Assembly (NCBI GenBank): GCA_033344875.1
Contig: JAWPMO010000001.1
Span: 2,319,595-2,383,594 of the forward strand
Source: Ilumatobacteraceae bacterium
GTDB taxonomy: Bacteria; Actinomycetota; Acidimicrobiia; Acidimicrobiales; Ilumatobacteraceae
Direction of reading: 5' to 3'
DNA: 64,000 bases
Shown: one piece after another, positions 58,945-64,000 of the stretch
How positions within the stretch are numbered: the stretch's first letter is position 1
How the letters are laid out: the number at the start of each line of letters is the position of its first letter
Translations under genes and position numbers: made by a program
Notes under the pieces: model-generated
What the model saw: the letters and a program-made list of their open reading frames with translations, nothing else
Told to the model about the DNA's origin: nothing
The model's database searches: none

Positions 58945-59559
58945 TCAGAGATCGATCGGACGGAGCACGAAGCTGATGCCGTGTGCGATGCCGTTGCTCG
59001 CCTCGATGTCGAGCTTGCTCCGGACGAGGAACGGGTTGATGTCGTTCCTGTCCTGGTCGGCGAGGACCGCGGTGCCGAGGCGGCGCTTCGGGTACACGCG
59101 GATGTCGCCGCCCTGGAGCGTCGTGAGCGCCGTGCCGCGGGGCACGCTCAGTGCGGTCTCGGCATCGATGCGTCCCGGAACTGCGTGGTAGAGGATCACC
59201 GTCGCGAGGGTCTCCGCCCCGAGCGATGCAACCTTGTCGAGGATCTTCGCCTCGCCGGCGAACCAGTAGCGCCAGCCGAACAGATCGGCGACGAGGGCTT
59301 GGAACGCACGATCGTTCGGCAGGAAGACCGTCAGGTCGGCGGCCGGATCGTCGAGCGCATCGGACAGCCCGGCGACTTCGACCCCGGCGGCGAGGATGTC
59401 GAAGTCGTACCAGTTGCGGTCGGTGCCACCGCCCTGTGCTTCGAGCAGATCGGTGAGTGTCGGCCCGTCGACCTCGGTGGCCTCGGCGGGTGCAGCGACG
59501 GCGATGCTGCCGACCAGCGCGAGCGAAGCGGCGGCGGTGGCAAGGGAACGGAACTTCAT
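58945..59559 (-). CDS. Secreted fasciclin (FAS1) domain protein
   Basis: The 204-residue protein has a Sec signal peptide ending near AEATEV, then a single FAS1 domain with LTVFLPNDRAFQAL and TVILYHAVPG, the H1 and H2 conserved regions. FAS1 proteins mediate adhesion or cell-surface interactions. The start at 59559 is supported by GGAGG upstream. The frame stays open beyond the start because of high GC; that extension is antisense to the acyl-CoA dehydrogenase gene and is not counted. Confidence 0.9.
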   Translation of the reverse strand: MKFRSLATAAASLALVGSIAVAAPAEATEVDGPTLTDLLEAQGGGTDRNWYDFDILAAGVEVAGLSDALDDPAADLTVFLPNDRAFQALVADLFGWRYWFAGEAKILDKVASLGAETLATVILYHAVPGRIDAETALSVPRGTALTTLQGGDIRVYPKRRLGTAVLADQDRNDINPFLVRSKLDIEASNGIAHGISFVLRPIDL

Positions 59560-59685
59560 GGGATACCTCCGGGTGGGCGATGCTGGACGCATCGGTGGGA
59601 CGTTGAGGTGACTACGCACCGACCGCCCGTTCCGGATGCGACCAGGGCGAGATTCCCCGCTGCGACGCCGACCCGAGCGGGTCAC

Positions 59686-59691
59686 TACCGT
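59686..59691 (+). promoter_or_regulatory. Putative -10 box (TACCGT) of a leaderless gene
   Basis: TACCGT ends six bases before the ATG at 59698; no Shine-Dalgarno is present. Confidence 0.4.
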
Positions 59692-59697
59692 TTGGGC

Positions 59698-60942
59698 ATG
59701 CAGCCGACATACCCGCCAGAGGCCGACGCGTTCCGCACGAAGATCAGTGGGTTCCTCGACACCAACCTGCCCGACGGTTGGTCCGGCATCGGCGCGTTGC
59801 CCGACGACGAACGGGTCGACTTCCAGCAGAATTGGCGGGCGACGCTGCGGGCGAACAACCTGCTCGCCCCGAACTGGCCGGCCGAGTACGGCGGAGGCGG
59901 CCTCACCCACATCGAACAGGTCATCCTCAACGAGGAGTTCGCGAAGCGTGGCGTCCCGACGGCCGGAGCCAACGACGGGTTCTCGATCGGCATGGTCGGC
60001 AACACGATCCTCGTGTGGGGCACCGAGGAACAGAAGGCCCACTACATCCCGCGCATCCTCGACGGCGACGACGTGTGGTGCCAGGGCTACAGCGAGCCCG
60101 ACGCCGGTTCCGACCTCGCGAACGTCGGGTGCCGGGCCGAGCTCGACGGCGACGAGTGGATCATCAACGGCCAGAAGATCTGGACCTCGCAGGGCCACAC
60201 GGCGAACATGATCTTCTGTCTCGCCCGCACCGCACCCGACCAACCGAAGCACGCGGGCATCTCGTTCCTGCTCGTGCCGATGGAGCAGCCCGGCGTCGAG
60301 TTGCGACCGATCACCAACATGGTCGGGCACGATCACTTCAACGAGGTGTTCTTCAGCGATGCGCGCTGCCCCAAGGAGAACGTGCTCGGCGAGCTCAACA
60401 ACGGGTGGGCCGTCGGCAACACCCTGCTCGGCTTCGAGCGCGGCGTCGGCGCGACGGTCACGTCGCTCGCGTTCGGTGCCGAGTTCGACCAGTTCGTCGA
60501 ACTGGTGCGAGCCCACGGCAAGGCCGACGACCCGAACGTCCGCCAGGACGTCGCTCGCTTCTACACGAACGTGCAGATCATGAAGTACCGGGGCATGCAG
60601 ATGCTCACGCGGTACCTCCAGGGCAACCAGCCCGGGCCCGAGTCATCGGTGGGCAAGCTGTTCTGGTCGGAGCACCACCTGAAGATCACCGAGGCGGCGA
60701 TGCACGTGCTCGGCGCCGATGGCATGGTCGGCTTCGGCACGGAGACCCGAGGTGGACTCGCGGCGCCGCCGATTGGCACCGAGAACACGCCGGGCAACTG
60801 GATGGCGTCGTTCATGATCGCTCGCCCGGGCACGATCTACGCCGGCACGAGCCAGGTGCAGCGCAACATCATCGGCGAGCGAGTGCTCGGACTGCCGAAG
60901 GAACCGCGCGCCGACGCCGGCCCGTGGAAGGACGTCAAGTGA
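59698..60942 (+). CDS. Acyl-CoA dehydrogenase
   Basis: The 414-residue flavoenzyme contains GYSEPDAGSDLANVGCRAELDGDEW in standard position (quoted region spans about residues 132-156), WIINGQKIWTSQGH and the terminal YAGTSQVQRNIIGERVLGLP. The ATG at 59698 follows a TACCGT box by six bases and lacks a ribosome site. Downstream VOC and FadJ-like genes on the same strand suggest a catabolic run. The substrate chain type is not evident. Confidence 0.92.
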   Translation: MQPTYPPEADAFRTKISGFLDTNLPDGWSGIGALPDDERVDFQQNWRATLRANNLLAPNWPAEYGGGGLTHIEQVILNEEFAKRGVPTAGANDGFSIGMVGNTILVWGTEEQKAHYIPRILDGDDVWCQGYSEPDAGSDLANVGCRAELDGDEWIINGQKIWTSQGHTANMIFCLARTAPDQPKHAGISFLLVPMEQPGVELRPITNMVGHDHFNEVFFSDARCPKENVLGELNNGWAVGNTLLGFERGVGATVTSLAFGAEFDQFVELVRAHGKADDPNVRQDVARFYTNVQIMKYRGMQMLTRYLQGNQPGPESSVGKLFWSEHHLKITEAAMHVLGADGMVGFGTETRGGLAAPPIGTENTPGNWMASFMIARPGTIYAGTSQVQRNIIGERVLGLPKEPRADAGPWKDVK

Positions 60943-60981
60943 TCGCGAGTTACTTGCAGACACAAGCTTGTTGAGGAGATC

Positions 60982-61455
60982 ATGGCAACACTGGGAATCC
61001 GACACGCCGTGCTCTGGGTCACCGACCCGGTGGCATCGGCCGACTTCTACACCGAGGCACTCGGCCTCGAGGTCAAGAACGCCGGCGACGGCCGGGCGTT
61101 CCTCAGTTCGCCCGATTCGGCGACCGATCACGACCTCGGTCTGTTCCGCTCCGCCGGCACGACCCCGGGGCAACGCACGACCGGCTTGTACCACATCGCC
61201 TGGGAGGTCGGCACGCTCGCCGAACTCGCCGAGGCCAAGGAGCGTCTGGCCCGGATGGGTGCGCTCGTCGGCGAGAACAACCACGGCATGAGCCGCAGCC
61301 TGTACTGCCAGGACCCCGACGGCATCGAGTTCGAGGTCATGTGGGAGCTGCCCCTCGACCTGTACGACGAGGATGCTCCGTCGAACGTCCCACTCGACCT
61401 CGAGGCCGACATCGCCCGCTGGGGCGCCGATCGTCCCGGCCGCGGCGCCGGCTGA
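60982..61455 (+). CDS. VOC-family (extradiol-dioxygenase/glyoxalase-like) protein
   Basis: The 157-residue protein has RHAVLWVTDPVASADFY at the start, YHIAWEVGTLAEL in the centre and CQDPDGIEFEVMWE near the end. The His, His and Glu positions fit VOC metal ligands, resembling one-domain catechol-dioxygenase-like or glyoxalase proteins. The ATG at 60982 follows GAGGAG. It lies 39 bases after the dehydrogenase stop, so the two are probably co-transcribed. Confidence 0.84.
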   Translation: MATLGIRHAVLWVTDPVASADFYTEALGLEVKNAGDGRAFLSSPDSATDHDLGLFRSAGTTPGQRTTGLYHIAWEVGTLAELAEAKERLARMGALVGENNHGMSRSLYCQDPDGIEFEVMWELPLDLYDEDAPSNVPLDLEADIARWGADRPGRGAG

Positions 61456-61533
61456 CCCCCGGCCGCCCCGTCGGGCGACGCCGACGAGCCGGTCGAATCG
61501 GCACCGAGCGGGCGCGGCTGCTTGACTGTTCCG

Positions 61534-63633
61534 ATGACCGATCTGAGCCAGTCCGTCCGACTCGAGACCGTCGACCACGACGGTGTCGAGGTCGCCCTCG
61601 TCGTCGTGAACAACCCGCCGGTCAACGCGCTCAGCTGGCACGTCCGCCAGGGACTGTTCGACGGGATGACCCAGGCGGTCGAACGGGGGGCCAAGGCGAT
61701 CGTGGTCATCTGCGACGGCCGCACCTTCATCGCCGGCGCCGACATCTCCGAGTTCGGGGGCAACGTCCCCGACGCCGCCGGTCTCCCCCAGGTGCAGTCC
61801 GCGATGGAAGACGCTCCCGTCCCCGTGATCGCCGCGATCCACGGCACGGCGCTGGGCGGCGGACTCGAGGTCGCGCTGTGTGCCCACTACCGCGTGTCGG
61901 TGGCGACGGCGAAGTTCGGCCTGCCCGAGGTCAACCTCGGCCTGCTGCCCGGCGCGGGCGGCACGCAACGGCTCCCTCGCCTGACGGGCGTGCCGATGGC
62001 GCTCGAGATGATGACGACCGGCCGGCACATCAGCACCGGCGAGGCGCTCGAGAGCGGGCTCGTCGACGAGGTCGTCGAGGGCGGCACCGACGAACTGCGC
62101 AACGCCGCGATCGCCTTCGCCGCACGGGCGGTCACAGAGGGCCTCCCGCTCGCGAAGGTCCGCGACCGCGACGACAAGGTGGCCGAGGCTCGCGGCAACG
62201 ATCAGCTCTTCGCCGACTTCCGGAAGTCGATCGCCCGCAAGACGCGTGGCTTCCTCGCACCCGAGTACAACGTGCAGTGCGTCGAGGCCGCAGCGAACCT
62301 TCCCTTCGACGAAGGGCTCAAGGTCGAGCGGCAGCTCTTCAACGAGCTGATGGCCGGGCCGCAGTCGGGCGCGCAGCGCTACTACTTCTTCGCCGAGCGC
62401 GCCGCCAACAAGATCCCCGACATCCCCAAGGACACGCCGCTGATCGACATCCGGAAGGCCGGCGTCCTCGGTGCCGGCACGATGGGCGGCGGCATCGCGA
62501 TGAACTTCGCGAACGCCGGCATCCCGGTGGTCATCGTCGAACGTGACCAGGACGCCCTCGACCGCGGCCTCGGCGTCGTGCGCAAGAACTACGAGCGCTC
62601 GCGTTCGACCACACCCGAGCAGGTCGAACAGCGCATGTCGTTGATCTCCGGCTCGACGAGCAAGTCCGACTTCGCGGACTGCGACATCGTGATCGAGGCG
62701 GTGTTCGAGGACATGGACCTCAAGAAATCGATCTTCCGTGAACTCGACGAGATCTGCAAGCCCGGCGCACTGCTCGCGTCCAACACGTCGGCGCTCGACA
62801 TCAACGAGATCGCGACCGCGACGTCACGTCCCGAGAGCGTGATCGGGATGCACTTCTTCTCCCCCGCCAACGTGATGAAGCTGCTCGAGGTCGTGCGCGG
62901 CGAGCAGTCGTCCGACTCGGTCGTCGCCACGGCCATGGCGGTCGGCAAGCGGGTCGGCAAGGTCGCCACGCTCGTCGGGGTGTGCCATGGGTTCGTCGGC
63001 AACCGGATGCTGTTCCAGCGCCGGATCGAAGCCGATCAGCTGGTGCTCGAGGGTGCCACCCCGGCGCAGATCGACCGGGTGCTGTACGACTTCGGATTCC
63101 CGATGGGTCCGTTCGCGATGGGCGACCTCGCCGGGCTCGACATCGGCTGGAAGGCCGAGGAGTCGACGAGCTCGACGATCCGTGAGCTGATGTGCGAGAG
63201 CGGTCGCCGAGGCCAGAAGAACGGTCGCGGCTACTACACGTACGACCCAGAGACCCGGGCGGCGACGCCCGACCCCGAGGTCGAGCAGATGATCAAGGAC
63301 TTCGCGATCGCCCAGGGGCACGAGCAGCGTGAAGTGACCGACCAGGAAGTGCTCGAACGGTGCCTCTACTCGATGGTCAACGAAGGAGCGAAGATCCTCG
63401 AGGAGGGCATCGCGATCCGCGGCAGCGACATCGACGTGGTCTGGGTCAACGGCTACGGCTGGCCCGTCTACCGAGGCGGCCCCATGTACTGGGCCGATTC
63501 GGTCGGCCTCTCCGACGTGGTCGAGCGGATCGAGCACTACGGCAACACGGTCGGCGGTCGCCACTGGGAGCTCTCGCCGCTCCTCGCTCGTCTCGCCGCG
63601 GACGACGGCAAGCTCCACCAGTTCTCGAACTGA
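61534..63633 (+). CDS. FadJ-like bifunctional enoyl-CoA hydratase / 3-hydroxyacyl-CoA dehydrogenase
   Basis: The 699-residue fusion has an N-terminal crotonase ([46 protein letters not shown]) to about residue 190. A NAD-binding domain starts near residue 310 ([13 protein letters not shown]), and the 3HCDH C-terminal domains include [15 protein letters not shown] and a late [15 protein letters not shown]. It performs the two middle steps of beta-oxidation on one chain. The ATG at 61534 is used over a TTG at 61522. A ligase gene follows. Confidence 0.93.
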   Translation: MTDLSQSVRLETVDHDGVEVALVVVNNPPVNALSWHVRQGLFDGMTQAVERGAKAIVVICDGRTFIAGADISEFGGNVPDAAGLPQVQSAMEDAPVPVIAAIHGTALGGGLEVALCAHYRVSVATAKFGLPEVNLGLLPGAGGTQRLPRLTGVPMALEMMTTGRHISTGEALESGLVDEVVEGGTDELRNAAIAFAARAVTEGLPLAKVRDRDDKVAEARGNDQLFADFRKSIARKTRGFLAPEYNVQCVEAAANLPFDEGLKVERQLFNELMAGPQSGAQRYYFFAERAANKIPDIPKDTPLIDIRKAGVLGAGTMGGGIAMNFANAGIPVVIVERDQDALDRGLGVVRKNYERSRSTTPEQVEQRMSLISGSTSKSDFADCDIVIEAVFEDMDLKKSIFRELDEICKPGALLASNTSALDINEIATATSRPESVIGMHFFSPANVMKLLEVVRGEQSSDSVVATAMAVGKRVGKVATLVGVCHGFVGNRMLFQRRIEADQLVLEGATPAQIDRVLYDFGFPMGPFAMGDLAGLDIGWKAEESTSSTIRELMCESGRRGQKNGRGYYTYDPETRAATPDPEVEQMIKDFAIAQGHEQREVTDQEVLERCLYSMVNEGAKILEEGIAIRGSDIDVVWVNGYGWPVYRGGPMYWADSVGLSDVVERIEHYGNTVGGRHWELSPLLARLAADDGKLHQFSN

Positions 63634-63707
63634 GGTCGTGAGGGGCCGACTCGCCGCGCCGCGAGCCTCGGTCGGACCCCGCTGCGGTACGAGGGGCGGC
63701 GAGCTGC

Positions 63708-63713
63708 TACAAA
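63708..63713 (+). promoter_or_regulatory. Putative extended -10 box (TGCTACAAA) of a leaderless gene
   Basis: TACAAA preceded by TGC ends eight bases before the ATG at 63722; no ribosome site lies between. Confidence 0.4.
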
Positions 63714-63721
63714 CCGTTGCT

Positions 63722-64000
63722 ATGTCGATGACCTTCCACGAGGCGTGTGCAGCGGTCTGTGCGCCGGGCACCATGTTCGAGATCCAGGAAACCGAGGTGC
63801 TCGGCGTCCCGACCAAGGTCTTCGCCGGGACGCCACCCAACCTCCGCTACCTCTACGCCCTCGCCGGCGGTCGCACCGACGACTTCATCGTCTACGAGGA
63901 CGACCGCTGGACCATGCCCGACGTGTTGGGCCTCGCGGGCAAGATCGGCCACGCGCTCGTCCACGAACTCGGTGTCGAGCACGGCGACCGCGTCGCGATC
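63722..64000 (+). CDS. Acyl-CoA synthetase / AMP-dependent ligase, N-terminal part, cut by the window
   Basis: Ninety-three residues are visible before the window ends. The sequence contains FIVYEDDRWTMPDVLGLAGKIGHALVHELGVEHGDRVAI, split here over residues 55-93, which is the standard N-terminal segment of AMP-forming acyl-CoA ligases ahead of the P-loop motif. It would activate a fatty or aromatic acid for the neighbouring FadJ-like enzyme. The frame is open to the end of the window. Confidence 0.83.
   Translation, partial: MSMTFHEACAAVCAPGTMFEIQETEVLGVPTKVFAGTPPNLRYLYALAGGRTDDFIVYEDDRWTMPDVLGLAGKIGHALVHELGVEHGDRVAI

Noticed and set aside
58945-60516. Fasciclin protein as a 523-residue fusion
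   Set aside because: Signal peptide and GGAGG ribosome site place the start at 59559; the upstream part is antisense to an acyl-CoA dehydrogenase.

Overview
The window is high-GC DNA from a chromosome, densely coded on both strands, with no rRNA, tRNA, insertion sequence, prophage or CRISPR array that I can see. Many acyl-CoA dehydrogenases, crotonases, an LLM flavin enzyme, VOC proteins and Asp- or Thr-rich lipoproteins suggest a free-living actinobacterium. My best guess is class Acidimicrobiia (Ilumatobacter-like); this is inferred from content, not from a marker gene. Start sites mix Shine-Dalgarno leaders with genes that lack one but carry a TAnnnT box 6-8 nt before the start codon, a pattern consistent with leaderless transcription.

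Layout. 1-6.3 kb: end of a cation/proton antiporter, a gamma-glutamylcyclotransferase-like gene, an HSL-type esterase, a coupled M20/M14 peptidase pair and a CapA-like lipoprotein. 6.3-18.9 kb: the most interesting block. A minus-strand operon (Gfo/Idh oxidoreductase, SsuD-like sulfonate monooxygenase, putative sulfate/sulfite exporter, then a GH3 glycosidase) is divergent from an aldo/keto reductase and a LysR regulator. These are followed by a sugar ABC importer (binding protein plus two permeases, no ATPase) behind a LacI-type operator. Together they look like a sulfosugar (sulfoquinovose-type) oxidative desulfonation locus. 19-31 kb: nitronate monooxygenase, a membrane/acetyltransferase-like fusion, a LOG-like protein, an MFS permease, HrpA helicase, MtfA-like peptidase, two crotonases, a VOC protein and an alpha/beta hydrolase. 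30.9-44.8 kb: a gamma-butyrobetaine-hydroxylase-like dioxygenase, then two complete oligopeptide-type ABC systems in tandem, both in the order ATPase-ATPase-binding protein-permease-permease. 44.9-54.2 kb: a MarR-controlled thiolase/SDR operon divergent from an acyl-CoA dehydrogenase, then assorted catabolic enzymes. 54.3-64 kb: a solitary RND pump, a phosphotransferase, dienelactone hydrolase, a secreted fasciclin protein, an acyl-CoA dehydrogenase, a VOC protein, a FadJ-like bifunctional enzyme and the start of an acyl-CoA ligase.

How the genes fit together. The sulfosugar block would import a sulfonated sugar, split its glycoside, remove the sulfonate oxidatively, reduce the resulting aldehyde to glucose and export the sulfur anion. 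The acyl-CoA genes supply several partial beta-oxidation sets. The ABC cassettes give high capacity for peptide or other small-molecule uptake. Stem-loops recur just upstream of the ribosome sites of all three binding-protein genes, and further stem-loops follow two of them. No stretch over 300 bases lacks a gene; the longest gaps (31993-32238, 38493-38702, 58704-58944) hold the inverted repeats and hairpins listed below.
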